From: an uncultured Clostridia bacterium
GTDB taxonomy: Bacteria > Bacillota > Clostridia > Lachnospirales > Anaerotignaceae
Assembly (NCBI GenBank): GCA_910587735.1
Contig: CAJUNT010000001.1
Span: 163,422-227,421 of the forward strand
DNA: 64,000 nucleotides
Direction: 5' to 3'
In this document: positions 54,078 through 62,875 of the stretch, piece after piece
Numbering within the stretch: the first letter of the stretch is position 1
Layout of the letters: each line of letters opens with the position of its first letter
Made by a program: the position numbers and the translations under genes
The notes under the pieces: model-generated
What the model saw: the letters and a program-made list of their open reading frames with translations, nothing else
Database searches by the model: none
Told to the model about the DNA's origin: nothing

Positions 54078-54443
54078 ATGTATGATGATATTTATATTAC
54101 ACTTTCTCCAGAAGAAGGAGCAGAACTATTACGGCAATGGGTGGAGGAAAAAGGAAATTTTATTCGAAAAATAGGCAAAAATATAATTGATAGTTATGTT
54201 GTTCATTTTGGGGAAAACCAAAAAGCAATTATTGTTGTAATAGAATATTTTACATGGCGTAATAATAATCAAATGACAGCAACAGTTGTATTGGATAATA
54301 CAAAAAAATATACAAAAGTACATATTGTAGTGGGTGGTAGTAGCCAAGGAATTATTTTTACATTCGATTATGGAGCAGGAGAATCTTTAGAAACAAATTT
54401 AAAATCTATATTTAAACCATATGAAGTAAAAGAAATGAGATGA
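54078..54443 (+). CDS. Hypothetical protein, 121 aa (possibly DUF6054)
   Basis: SD gaaaggaa. The C-terminal motif KVHIVVGGSSQGIIFTFDYGAGESLE is distinctive and I associate it with DUF6054, from memory and unchecked. The protein looks beta-rich (YVVHFGENQKAIIVVIEYF). No enzyme motif. Four bases before the UDG gene, so the two are probably co-translated. Confidence 0.6.
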   Translation: MYDDIYITLSPEEGAELLRQWVEEKGNFIRKIGKNIIDSYVVHFGENQKAIIVVIEYFTWRNNNQMTATVVLDNTKKYTKVHIVVGGSSQGIIFTFDYGAGESLETNLKSIFKPYEVKEMR

Positions 54444-54447
54444 AAAA

Positions 54448-55026
54448 ATGGCAGAAAAAAATTGGGAAACACTAGAAGGTGCTTGCTATTATTGTAAAAA
54501 GTGTAGATTATGGGAAACCAGAAATCATGTAGTAATTGGAAAAGGTAACAAAAATGCGGATATTATATTTATTGGAGAGGGTCCAGGACAACAGGAGGAT
54601 TTAACAGGAATACCATTTGTAGGACCAGCAGGACAATTATTAGATAAAATGTTGCAGTCAATTAATTTAAGTGTAGAAGATGTGTATATTGCAAATATTG
54701 TAAAATGTAGACCTCCTGGAAATAGAGACCCACATGAAGATGAACAGGAGGCATGTTTAAATTATTTACGATATCAATTAAAACTTGTAAATCCTAAAAT
54801 TATTGTTTGTTTGGGAAGAATTGCAGGAACAGCAATTATTTCGCCTACATTTAAAATTACAAAACAAAGAGGACAATGGATAGAAAGAAAAGGATATTGG
54901 ATTACTGCAACATTTCATCCTTCTGCATTATTGAGGGATGAAAGTAAAAAACGTCCTGCATGGGAGGACTTTAAAAGTATACAAAGTAAATTGATAGAAT
55001 TAAATAAGAATGAAGTAGAAAATTAA
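54448..55026 (+). CDS. Family-4 uracil-DNA glycosylase
   Basis: 192 residues. Iron-sulfur Cys likely 16, 19, 87 and 103 (CKKC ... KCRPP ... EAC). Motif A GEGPGQQEDLTGIPFVGPAG (43-62) and motif B HPSALLRD. Removes uracil from DNA and tolerates heat/oxygen poorly owing to the [4Fe-4S] cluster. Inserted between cdd and era. Confidence 0.95.
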   Translation: MAEKNWETLEGACYYCKKCRLWETRNHVVIGKGNKNADIIFIGEGPGQQEDLTGIPFVGPAGQLLDKMLQSINLSVEDVYIANIVKCRPPGNRDPHEDEQEACLNYLRYQLKLVNPKIIVCLGRIAGTAIISPTFKITKQRGQWIERKGYWITATFHPSALLRDESKKRPAWEDFKSIQSKLIELNKNEVEN

Positions 55027-55038
55027 GGAGGAATTATT

Positions 55039-55944
55039 TTGCAAAAAAAATTTCAGTCAGGGTTTGTTTCATTGGTGGGCAGACCTAATGTAGGAAAATC
55101 TACATTGATGAATCATTTGATTGGGGAAAAAATAGCAATTATTTCTAATAAACCTCAAACAACAAGAAATAAAATTACGAGTATATTAACAAGACAGAAT
55201 TTTCAATGTATATTTATTGATACACCTGGTATTCATAAACCTAAGCATAAATTGGGAGAATATATGGTAAAGTCAGCAGAAAATGCATTGAACGAAATAG
55301 ATATTGTATTGATGTTGATTGAACCTACTGAAAAAGTACTGGAAAAAGATAAATACGTGATAGAATATTTAAAAAATGTAAAAACACCTGTGATATTAGT
55401 AATTAATAAAATTGATACAATAGAAAAACAAAAATTGCTTCAGGTCATTGACAATTATAGAGATTTATATCATTTTGCAGAAGTAGTGCCTATATCAGCA
55501 ATAAAAGGGCAAAATACAGAAGAACTTTTGAATGTGATACAAAAATATTTACCAGAAGGACCTCAATATTTTCCAGAAGATATGATAACAGACCAACCAG
55601 AAAGACAAATTGTTTCTGAAATTATTAGAGAAAAAACATTGCATTTACTTCAGGACGAAATACCTCATGGTATTGCGGTGGAAATTATGTCTATGAAAAA
55701 AAGAACAGACAAAAATTTAGTAGATGTACAAGCTACAATATATTGTGAAAAAGAATCACATAAAGGCATTGTGATAGGAAAACAAGGAAGTATGTTAAAA
55801 AAAATAGGCTCTCGCTCCAGGATTGATGTAGAAAGATTATTAGGCTCACCTATTTATTTACAATTATGGGTGAAGGTAAAAAAAGATTGGAGAGATAGTG
55901 ACTTTCTGTTGAAAAACTTTGGATATGATAGCAGAAATATATAA
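55039..55944 (+). CDS. era: GTPase Era
   Basis: 301 residues, TTG start at 55039 behind aaggagg. G1 GRPNVGKST (about 14-22), G2 PQTTRNKI, G3 DTPGIHKP, G4 NKID, and a C-terminal KH domain with IVIGKQGSMLKKIGSRSRIDVE. Binds the 3' end of 16S rRNA and supports 30S maturation. Followed by yqzL and recO. Confidence 0.98.
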   Translation: MQKKFQSGFVSLVGRPNVGKSTLMNHLIGEKIAIISNKPQTTRNKITSILTRQNFQCIFIDTPGIHKPKHKLGEYMVKSAENALNEIDIVLMLIEPTEKVLEKDKYVIEYLKNVKTPVILVINKIDTIEKQKLLQVIDNYRDLYHFAEVVPISAIKGQNTEELLNVIQKYLPEGPQYFPEDMITDQPERQIVSEIIREKTLHLLQDEIPHGIAVEIMSMKKRTDKNLVDVQATIYCEKESHKGIVIGKQGSMLKKIGSRSRIDVERLLGSPIYLQLWVKVKKDWRDSDFLLKNFGYDSRNI

Positions 55945-56047
55945 ATATATTTGATTTTGATGTCGTTTTTTGCCAGTATAGAGAATATAAAATAGGAAAA
56001 AGCTAATGTTATAAATGACACAGCACAGAAAAGAGGTCTATGCAAAT

Positions 56048-56191
56048 ATGAAACAAATTTTTTATTGGAAGAAGTTTGCAGAAAGCGGAAATGTGTTTGA
56101 CTATTTGGAATATAAACAGGCAGAAAAACGAAAAAGACAAATACAACATGATAATCATATTAATTATCATACTAAAAAAAATATAGATTGA
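56048..56191 (+). CDS. yqzL: YqzL-family small protein
   Basis: 47 residues, shorter than usual gene-finding limits. Sequence resembles Bacillus YqzL (same length, between era and recO): an aromatic N-terminus FYWKKFAESGNVFDYLEYK, with the (T/S)-G-N-V-x-x-Y-L core. SD agagg. Function unknown. Its stop overlaps a possible recO TTG start. Confidence 0.8.
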   Translation: MKQIFYWKKFAESGNVFDYLEYKQAEKRKRQIQHDNHINYHTKKNID

Positions 56192-56220
56192 TTAAGTATT
56201 TTGGAAATGTAGGTGTCGCT

Positions 56221-56955
56221 TTGGGAACAGAAGTAATAAGGGGTATTGTTTTAAAAGAAATGCCTAAAGGAGAAACAAGCAAACAGATTATTGTGTTAGC
56301 AAAAGGATTAGGAAAAGTATGGATAACGGCAAAAGGAGCAAGAAAACAAAAAAGTAAATTGCTTGCAGGTACACAATTATTTTGCTATTGCGATTTTCAA
56401 GTATATGAAAGTAAAAAATATTATTATGTTGACCAAATTGATATGATAGAAAGTTTTTTTGATTTACGTTTAGATATAGATAAGTTATCTCAAGCATTCT
56501 ATATTGTGGATTTGGTAGAAAAAACGGCTTTTATGGGTATAGAACAAGATAATATATTATTATTACTTTTGAAAACGATGCAAATATTATCAAAGGGAAA
56601 ATGTCCCCCAACGCTAGTTAGTAGAATATTTGAAATGAAATTTTTGCAGACAGCAGGTGTTATGCCAGATTTAACAGAAAAATGCTGTATTTGTGGAAAA
56701 GAAGCAAAACAGTATTTTCATGTGGCTGCTGGAGGCATGGTGTGTAATGAGCATATAGCTGGAAGTAGAAAATTATCAACAGGGGCAAAAAATGCTATGG
56801 AGTTTGTATTTTCTCATGATATAAAAAGTGCTTTTCAATTTTCTGCTTCGGAGGAAGTAATGAAAGAATTATATAAAGTATTGGAAGAATATATTGCAAT
56901 ACATATCAATATACAGCTACAAACAAGGGATTTTAATAGAAAAATAGACATTTAA
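56221..56955 (+). CDS. recO: DNA repair protein RecO
   Basis: 244 residues from the TTG at 56221, which follows taggtg and gives the family start TEVIRGIVLKEM. An upstream TTG at 56188 overlapping the yqzL stop is an alternative without an SD. N-terminal OB fold (KGARKQKSKLLAGTQLF) and a zinc finger with Cys155, Cys158, Cys175 and His178 (the last usually Cys). Loads RecA with RecR. Confidence 0.93.
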   Translation: MGTEVIRGIVLKEMPKGETSKQIIVLAKGLGKVWITAKGARKQKSKLLAGTQLFCYCDFQVYESKKYYYVDQIDMIESFFDLRLDIDKLSQAFYIVDLVEKTAFMGIEQDNILLLLLKTMQILSKGKCPPTLVSRIFEMKFLQTAGVMPDLTEKCCICGKEAKQYFHVAAGGMVCNEHIAGSRKLSTGAKNAMEFVFSHDIKSAFQFSASEEVMKELYKVLEEYIAIHINIQLQTRDFNRKIDI

Positions 56956-56957
56956 CA

Positions 56958-56990
56958 AAAATCCTCCATAGAAATGATGGAGGATTTTAT
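56958..56990. terminator. Terminator after recO
   Basis: 12-bp perfect stem AAAATCCTCCAT/ATGGAGGATTTT with a seven-base loop. Confidence 0.85.
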
Positions 56991-57005
56991 CATTTTTTTA
57001 ATATA

Positions 57006-57257
57006 TTATTCTAATTTTCTGCCACATTCAGGACAGTATTTAGGTAAGTTATCTCTGGTAGAAAACTGATATCCACAGAAAGGGCAACAGCAAAATAACA
57101 TTTCTTGTAAAATATTTATAATAATACTGATAATGCCTATTGCTACTAATATGTTTCTGAGTATATGATTTTCATTTATTAGAGATGCAATAAAGAGAAT
57201 AAGTAAACTAATAAATATTCCATAGCGTGATAGATGATAGCTTTTTTTATAGTCCAT
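57006..57257 (-). CDS. Small membrane protein with C-terminal zinc ribbon
   Basis: 83 residues. Two transmembrane helices (about 11-26 and 34-53) and a C-terminal zinc ribbon with CPFC and CPEC (CPFCGYQFSTRDNLPKYCPECGRKLE), plus the nearby CCC. SD ggagat on the minus strand. Function unknown. Downstream of and parallel to the RNHCP gene. Confidence 0.75.
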   Translation of the reverse strand: MDYKKSYHLSRYGIFISLLILFIASLINENHILRNILVAIGIISIIINILQEMLFCCCPFCGYQFSTRDNLPKYCPECGRKLE

Positions 57258-57295
57258 ATTGTTTTCATCTCCTTTTAGCAGATATCATATAGTAG

Positions 57296-57721
57296 TTATT
57301 CCAGTGAACCTTCTCCACCCATAAGAGCAGTTAATTCTGTAATTCGTTCTAATGGAAATGGTGGTTGTGCTAATGGTTTCATAGCAATAGACATGAGTTT
57401 CATAGGATTGTCATCAGCAGCAGTTCTATTGGAACAAATTTTACCACAACGACGACATCTGTGAATGACTGCCCATTCTCCGCTTTTGCGTACCCATACG
57501 CCAATGGGTTCCATAATACCCCCACAATCTGATTTACGGTCGCCAGGCTGTTCGTCAACATGAATACTACTAAGACAATTCGGACAATGATTTCGATGAT
57601 TGCTTCCTGCACCTGCTGAAACAACAAGCCGTCCACATACTTTACATGTAAAACTATCATTACAAGCATGATTTTTGTAGTAACCTTTTTGATAACGTAT
57701 TCTTTTATTTTCTCTATTCAT
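57296..57721 (-). CDS. RNHCP-domain zinc protein
   Basis: 141 residues from the ATG at 57721 (SD ggagg on the minus strand); a longer reading frame to 57787 would run through the leader hairpin. Zinc-ligand pairs FTCKVCGR, SNHRNHCPNC (the R-N-H-C-P signature that names PF12647) and CRRCGKIC. Such proteins are small, cytoplasmic and of unknown function. Preceded by a leader with a 16-codon ORF and hairpin. Confidence 0.88.
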   Translation of the reverse strand: MNRENKRIRYQKGYYKNHACNDSFTCKVCGRLVVSAGAGSNHRNHCPNCLSSIHVDEQPGDRKSDCGGIMEPIGVWVRKSGEWAVIHRCRRCGKICSNRTAADDNPMKLMSIAMKPLAQPPFPLERITELTALMGGEGSLE

Positions 57722-57762
57722 AGTAATTTCCTCCAAAAAGTATATAAAATATAAAATCCTTT

Positions 57763-57795
57763 TGGGAGGTTGGGCTGTTTTTAGCAAACCTCCCA
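57763..57795 (-). promoter_or_regulatory. Leader hairpin of the RNHCP gene
   Basis: Perfect 9-bp stem TGGGAGGTT/AACCTCCCA with a 15-base loop. One arm is the end of the 16-codon ORF. No U-run follows, so it is not a normal terminator. Confidence 0.65.
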
Positions 57796-57831
57796 GTTTA
57801 CTACAATAGCCACGTCCTTCTTATTTTTCAT
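57781..57831 (-). CDS. Putative 16-aa leader peptide ORF
   Basis: ATG at 57831-57829, TAA at 57783-57781, encoding MKNKKDVAIVVNWEVC. It has a good SD (agagagga) six bases upstream and an extended -10 promoter behind it. Its last codons form the first arm of the leader hairpin, as in attenuation leaders. Confidence 0.55.
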   Translation of the reverse strand: MKNKKDVAIVVNWEVC

Positions 57832-57886
57832 ATAAATCCTCTCTTTCTATAAGTACCATAAATTTACAGAATATCATTTCTGTATA

Positions 57887-57898
57887 TTGATTATAGCA
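57887..57898 (-). promoter_or_regulatory. Extended -10 promoter for the RNHCP transcript
   Basis: On the minus strand, TGC-TATAAT about 60 bases before the leader ORF. The -35 is weak. Confidence 0.5.
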
Positions 57899-58153
57899 TA
57901 ATACAATTTATTTTTCTAATAAAATATCATAGAGAAATCAGCTTTTAAAAAATTTTAATATCTCATAGTATTTTTTTGTTTCAAATGACTATTGGATGTT
58001 GCTCAGTCTACGCTTCACCACTAAAAAGCTTGACAAAAAACTTTGAATCGCCTTTAGCAAACAAAAATTGATTTCCATAAAAATATCAAAAAAAGGTTGA
58101 CTTTACAAAGAATGCATGATAGAGTATATAAAAATTAAAAAAATATTTTGTTT
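57899..58153. other. Intergenic region between divergent RNHCP and glyQS transcripts
   Basis: About 255 AT-rich bases. A second possible rightward promoter (TTGACT at 58097-58102, 17 bases, TAGAGT at 58120-58125) lies here. No ORF with an SD. Confidence 0.45.
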
Positions 58154-58182
58154 TTGATAATTTTAAATTAAAAATATAAAAT
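58154..58182 (+). promoter_or_regulatory. Promoter of the glyQS T-box transcript
   Basis: TTGATA, exactly 17 bases, TAAAAT at 58177-58182. Predicted start near 58190, just before the T-box leader. Confidence 0.6.
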
Positions 58183-58194
58183 ATTATAATAACT

Positions 58195-58397
58195 GTTATG
58201 AAAAAGAGGAGTATTTATGTGGAATTTTGCAGAGAACATTGTGAAATGGTGAAAACAATGTAATGGAGCATAAAGAATGGCGCTTTGGAGCAGATACTTT
58301 GAAAGAGGACTAAAAATCTTATTTAGTCAAAAAGGGTGGAACCGCGGAAGATTACTTTCGTCCCTTACAGTATTGTAAGGGACGGGAGTTTTTTTTA
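58195..58397 (+). ncRNA. Glycine T-box riboswitch leader
   Basis: Stem I region with GGAGTATTT pairing AGATACTTT at its base and a candidate specifier GGC (glycine) in AATGGCGC near 58277-58284. The diagnostic T-box AGGGTGGAACCGCGG is at 58333-58347. A terminator follows: stem CGTCCCTTACA/TGTAAGGGACG (58359-58384) and T8. Uncharged tRNA-Gly would stabilise the antiterminator and turn on glyQS. Confidence 0.93.
58359..58397 (+). terminator. T-box-controlled terminator
   Basis: Perfect 11-bp stem, four-base loop, then GGAG and eight T residues. It competes with the T-box antiterminator. Confidence 0.92.
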
Positions 58398-58420
58398 TTT
58401 TAGAAAGGAGTTTTTATATT

Positions 58421-59809
58421 ATGGCAGAGATTACTATGGAGAAAATTGTAGCATTGGCGAAAAACAGAGGATTTGTATATCCTGGTTCTGAAATTTATGG
58501 TGGTTTAGCAAATACATGGGATTATGGTCCAATTGGTGTAGAATTGAAAAATAATGTAAAAAAAGCATGGTGGCGCAAATTTATACAAGAAAGCCCTTAT
58601 AATGTTGGTGTAGATTGTGCGATACTGATGAATCCTCAAACATGGGTAGCTTCTGGACACGTAGGAGGATTTAGTGACCCTCTTATGGATTGTAAAGAAT
58701 GTAAAGAAAGATTTAGAGCAGATAAAATTATTGAAGAATATAGAAAAGAAAAAGGTATGGAAGAAGTCAGCATTGATGCTTGGAGCAATGAACAAATGAA
58801 AAAATTTATAGAAGATGAAAAAATCACTTGCCCAAGTTGTGGAGCACATAATTTTACAGATATCAGACAGTTTAATTTGATGTTTAAAACATTTCAAGGT
58901 GTTACAGAAGATGCAAAAAATACAGTATATTTAAGACCAGAAACAGCACAGGGAATATTTGTTAATTTTAAAAATGTGCAGAGAACAACAAGAAAAAAAT
59001 TACCTTTTGGTATTGGACAGATAGGTAAATCATTTAGAAATGAAATTACACCAGGCAATTTTACATTTAGAACAAGAGAATTTGAACAAATGGAATTAGA
59101 GTTTTTCTGTAAACCAGGTACAGACTTAGAATGGTTTGAATATTGGAGAAAATATTGTAAAGAATGGTTGTTACATTTGAATATCAAAGAGGAAAATATT
59201 CGCTTGCGTGACCATGAAAAAGAAGAACTTTCTCATTACAGTAATGCTACAACAGATATTGAATTTTTGTTCCCATTTGGCTGGGGTGAACTTTGGGGCA
59301 TTGCAGACAGAACAGATTTTGACTTGACTTGTCATCAAAATGTGTCTGGACAGGATATGACATATTTTGACCAAGAAGAAGATAAAAAATATATACCATA
59401 TTGTATTGAACCATCATTGGGTGCAGACAGAATGACATTAGCATTTTTATGTAATGCTTATGATGAGGAAACATTAGAAGATGGAGATACTAGAACGGTA
59501 TTGCATTTTCACCCAGCAATTGCACCAATTAAAGCAGCCGTTTTGCCTCTTTCTAAAAAATTATCAGAACAGGCAGAAGAAGTTTATGCAATGTTATTAA
59601 AAGAATTTCACTGTGATTATGATGATGCAGGTAGTATTGGTAAGCGCTACAGAAGACAGGACGAAATTGGTACACCTTTCTGTATTACATTTGATTTTGA
59701 TTCATTAGAAGATAATGCAGTAACAATAAGAGATAGAGATACCATGCAACAAGAAAGAGTAAAAATTGACCAGTTAGTAGAATATTTAAAACAAAAAATG
59801 GAATTTTAA
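58421..59809 (+). CDS. glyQS: Glycyl-tRNA synthetase (alpha2 type)
   Basis: 462 residues, SD aaaggag. Class II core: motif 2 FRNEITPGNFTFRTREFEQMELEFF and motif 3 near EPSLGADRMTLAFL. Zinc/insert region with CKECKERF and CPSCGAHNF. Single-chain form (not GlyQ+GlyS), as in Clostridia with eukaryote-like GlyRS. Charges tRNA-Gly. Regulated by the T-box leader. It follows recO in Firmicute order. Confidence 0.97.
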   Translation: MAEITMEKIVALAKNRGFVYPGSEIYGGLANTWDYGPIGVELKNNVKKAWWRKFIQESPYNVGVDCAILMNPQTWVASGHVGGFSDPLMDCKECKERFRADKIIEEYRKEKGMEEVSIDAWSNEQMKKFIEDEKITCPSCGAHNFTDIRQFNLMFKTFQGVTEDAKNTVYLRPETAQGIFVNFKNVQRTTRKKLPFGIGQIGKSFRNEITPGNFTFRTREFEQMELEFFCKPGTDLEWFEYWRKYCKEWLLHLNIKEENIRLRDHEKEELSHYSNATTDIEFLFPFGWGELWGIADRTDFDLTCHQNVSGQDMTYFDQEEDKKYIPYCIEPSLGADRMTLAFLCNAYDEETLEDGDTRTVLHFHPAIAPIKAAVLPLSKKLSEQAEEVYAMLLKEFHCDYDDAGSIGKRYRRQDEIGTPFCITFDFDSLEDNAVTIRDRDTMQQERVKIDQLVEYLKQKMEF

Positions 59810-59933
59810 TCAATATACAGTGCAAAATGTATAAAAAAATTTGTTTTGATTATTTGTATTGTCGCATAATGAAATAGAAAAAAATAAGAAATATTTTGTT
59901 GAAAAATAGAATATAAAAAATTAAAAGAATTTG

Positions 59934-59962
59934 TTGTACTTTTTGCTAAAAAGTGGTATATT
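59934..59962 (+). promoter_or_regulatory. Promoter of ppdK
   Basis: TTGTAC, 17-base spacer, TATATT at 59957-59962. An ACTTTTT/AAAAAGT inverted repeat lies in the spacer. Leader about 105 bases. Confidence 0.5.
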
Positions 59963-60074
59963 AATTAAGACAGTGTGAATGGACAATGGTTTATTACAAT
60001 AAAACAATATAATTTGTTTTAAACTCTATTCTAACTCACTTATGATGAATTTATTGTTAGGAGGTATTTTTAAC

Positions 60075-62708
60075 ATGGGCAAAAAGTATGTGTATATGTT
60101 TAGCGAAGGAAACGCTTCCATGAGAAACCTGTTAGGTGGTAAAGGTGCAAACTTAGCCGAAATGACAAATTTGGGACTGCCAGTTCCTCAAGGTTTTACA
60201 ATTACAACAGAAGCTTGTACAGAATATAATGAAGGTGGAAAAAAATTTACACCTGAAATGATTGAACAAATTGAAGAAGCTCTTAAAAAATTAGAAGAAA
60301 TCGCTGGAAAAAAATTAGGCGACCCTGAAGACCCATTGTTAGTATCTGTACGTTCTGGAGCTAGAGCTTCTATGCCTGGTATGATGGACACTGTTTTAAA
60401 CTTAGGCTTGAATGACGTTTCTGTAAAAGCTCTTGCAAAGAAAACAAACAATGAAAGATTTGCATATGATTCTTACAGAAGATTTATTATGATGTTTGCT
60501 GACGTTGTTATTGGTGTATCTAAATCAAAATTTGAAAGATTATTAGACGAATACAAAGAAAAAGTTGGCGCAAAATATGACACTGATTTATCAGCAGACC
60601 ATTTGAAAGAAATCGCAGAAAAATTTAAAGAACTTTATAAAGAAGACCAAGGAAAAGATTTCCCACAAGACCCTAAAGAACAAATGCTTGAAGCTGCAAA
60701 AGCTGTATTCCGTTCTTGGGATAACCCTAGAGCATTTGTATATAGAAGAATGAATGACATTCCTTATAGCTGGGGTACTGCTGTAAATGTACAAATGATG
60801 GTATTTGGTAACAAAGGTGATACATCTGGTACAGGTGTTGCATTTACAAGAAATGCAGCAACTGGTGAAAAAGCAATGCTTGGTGAATATCTTGTAAATG
60901 CACAAGGTGAAGACGTTGTTGCTGGTGTTCGTACACCAAAACCAATTGCACAATTGGAACAGGATATGCCTGAAGTATATAATCAGTTTATGGAACTTGC
61001 AAATAAATTGGAAAACCATTACAAAGATATGCAGGATATGGAATTTACAGTTGAAGAAGGTAAATTATATTTCTTGCAAACAAGAAACGGCAAAAGAACT
61101 GCAAATGCAGCATTGAAAATTGCTGTTGACTTAGTAAATGAAGGACTTATTACAACAGATGAAGCATTAATGAAAGTTGAACCAAAACAACTTGACCAAA
61201 TTTTGCACCCTGCTTTTGACCAAAAAGCATTAAAAGCTGCAAAAGCAATCGGTAAAGGTTTGCCAGCTTCTCCTGGTGCTGCTGCTGGTAAAGTTTACTT
61301 TACAGCAGAAGATGCAAAAATACATGCTGAAACAGGCGAAAGAGTAATACTTGTTCGTTTGGAAACATCTCCAGAAGATATTGAAGGCATGGTTGCAGCA
61401 CAAGGTATATTGACAGTTCGTGGTGGTATGACATCTCATGCAGCTGTTGTAGCTCGTGGTATGGGTACTTGTTGTGTATCTGGCTGTGAAGAAATCCGTA
61501 TGAATGAAGCAGAAAAAACATTCACATTGGGTGGTGCAACAATTAAAGAAGGCGACTATATTTCATTAGATGGTTCCACAGGTAATATTTATAACGAAGA
61601 TATTCCAACAGTAGACCCTGAAATCTCTGGCGACTTTGCTACATTTATGAAATGGGCAGATGAAAAGAGAAGTTTGAAGGTAAGAACAAATGCTGATACA
61701 CCAAAAGATGCAAAAGTTGCTATTGATTTTGGTGCAGAAGGTATTGGTTTGACAAGAACAGAGCATATGTTCTTTGAAGGTGAAAGAATTATGAAATTTA
61801 GAAAAATGATTCTTTCCGATAGTGTAGAAGAAAGAGTAAAAGCACTTTCTGGTATTGAACCATTCCAGAAAGATGACTTTAAAGGCATTTATGAAGCTAT
61901 GGGAGAAAGACCAGTTACTATTCGTCTTTTGGACCCACCTTTGCATGAATTTATGCCAAATACAGATGAAGAATTTGAAGTATTAGCAAAAGAAACAGGT
62001 AAAACTGTAGAAGAATTAAAAATTAAAGCAAAAGGTCTTCATGAATTGAATCCTATGATGGGACATCGTGGATGCCGTTTAGCAGTAAGTTATCCTGAAA
62101 TTGCAGAAATGCAAACAAGAGCAATTATTGAAGCTGCTATTGAAGTTTCTAAAGAAAAGGGTATTGAAATTGTACCTGAAATTATGATTCCTTTGATTGG
62201 TGAAATCAAAGAGTTGAAATATGTAAAAGAAGTTGTTGTAAAAACAGCAAATAAAGTTATGGAAGAAAAAGGAAAAACACTCAAATACCTTGTTGGTACA
62301 ATGATTGAAATTCCTCGTGCAGCTTTGACAGCTGACCAAATTGCATCTGAAGCAGAATTCTTCTCATTTGGTACAAATGACTTGACACAGATGACATATG
62401 GTTTATCTCGTGATGATGCTGGTAAAATTTTGGCTGATTATATTGATAAAAACATTTATGAATGTGACCCAACTGCAAGATTAGACAGAACAGGCGTTGG
62501 CTTGTTAATGCAAATGGCAGTAGAAAAAGCAAAACCTGTACGCCCTGACATTCATTTGGGTATTTGTGGCGAACATGGTGGAGACCCATCTTCTGTTGAA
62601 TTCTGCCATATGATTGGCTTGGATTATGTTTCTTGCTCACCATTCCGTGTACCTATCGCTAGATTGGCAGCGGCACAAGCAGAAATTAGTTTTCCAAGAA
62701 AAAAATAA
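60075..62708 (+). CDS. ppdK: Pyruvate, phosphate dikinase
   Basis: 877 residues from the ATG at 60075 (SD taggagg). N-terminal ATP-grasp (GGKGANLAEM; GARASMPGMMDT), swivelling domain with catalytic His in GGMTSHAAVVARGMG (about 454-468), and a C-terminal TIM barrel with the Cys of GICGEHGGDPSS. Interconverts pyruvate+ATP+Pi with PEP+AMP+PPi, giving PPi-linked glycolysis in anaerobes. More GC/C-ending codons than neighbours suggest high expression. Confidence 0.97.
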   Translation: MGKKYVYMFSEGNASMRNLLGGKGANLAEMTNLGLPVPQGFTITTEACTEYNEGGKKFTPEMIEQIEEALKKLEEIAGKKLGDPEDPLLVSVRSGARASMPGMMDTVLNLGLNDVSVKALAKKTNNERFAYDSYRRFIMMFADVVIGVSKSKFERLLDEYKEKVGAKYDTDLSADHLKEIAEKFKELYKEDQGKDFPQDPKEQMLEAAKAVFRSWDNPRAFVYRRMNDIPYSWGTAVNVQMMVFGNKGDTSGTGVAFTRNAATGEKAMLGEYLVNAQGEDVVAGVRTPKPIAQLEQDMPEVYNQFMELANKLENHYKDMQDMEFTVEEGKLYFLQTRNGKRTANAALKIAVDLVNEGLITTDEALMKVEPKQLDQILHPAFDQKALKAAKAIGKGLPASPGAAAGKVYFTAEDAKIHAETGERVILVRLETSPEDIEGMVAAQGILTVRGGMTSHAAVVARGMGTCCVSGCEEIRMNEAEKTFTLGGATIKEGDYISLDGSTGNIYNEDIPTVDPEISGDFATFMKWADEKRSLKVRTNADTPKDAKVAIDFGAEGIGLTRTEHMFFEGERIMKFRKMILSDSVEERVKALSGIEPFQKDDFKGIYEAMGERPVTIRLLDPPLHEFMPNTDEEFEVLAKETGKTVEELKIKAKGLHELNPMMGHRGCRLAVSYPEIAEMQTRAIIEAAIEVSKEKGIEIVPEIMIPLIGEIKELKYVKEVVVKTANKVMEEKGKTLKYLVGTMIEIPRAALTADQIASEAEFFSFGTNDLTQMTYGLSRDDAGKILADYIDKNIYECDPTARLDRTGVGLLMQMAVEKAKPVRPDIHLGICGEHGGDPSSVEFCHMIGLDYVSCSPFRVPIARLAAAQAEISFPRKK

Positions 62709-62713
62709 TTGGA

Positions 62714-62742
62714 AATAGTTGTCATTATGACAATTATTTTAT
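62714..62742 (+). terminator. First hairpin after ppdK
   Basis: Near-perfect stem around TTGTCATTATGACAA with a T-rich right flank. Confidence 0.6.
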
Positions 62743-62780
62743 AAAATCTTTCATTCATTCTTAGGCTTAGAAGTCTAGCG

Positions 62781-62824
62781 AAAAAATCTCTTGTGATTTG
62801 TAAAAATCATGGGGGATTTTTTTG
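62781..62824 (+). terminator. Second terminator after ppdK
   Basis: 16-bp stem AAAAATCTCTTGTGAT with 62808-62823; all positions pair if G-U is allowed, so it works only rightward. T7 tail. Confidence 0.82.
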
Positions 62825-62875
62825 TATTAGACCATATAAGAATAATATGGTATACTGTTTTTAAGGAGGGATTTT

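Noticed and set aside
58213..58251. Small ORF (MWNFAENIVKW) with SD-like sequence
   Set aside because: It lies inside stem I of the T-box leader; purine-rich stem I sequences mimic an SD.
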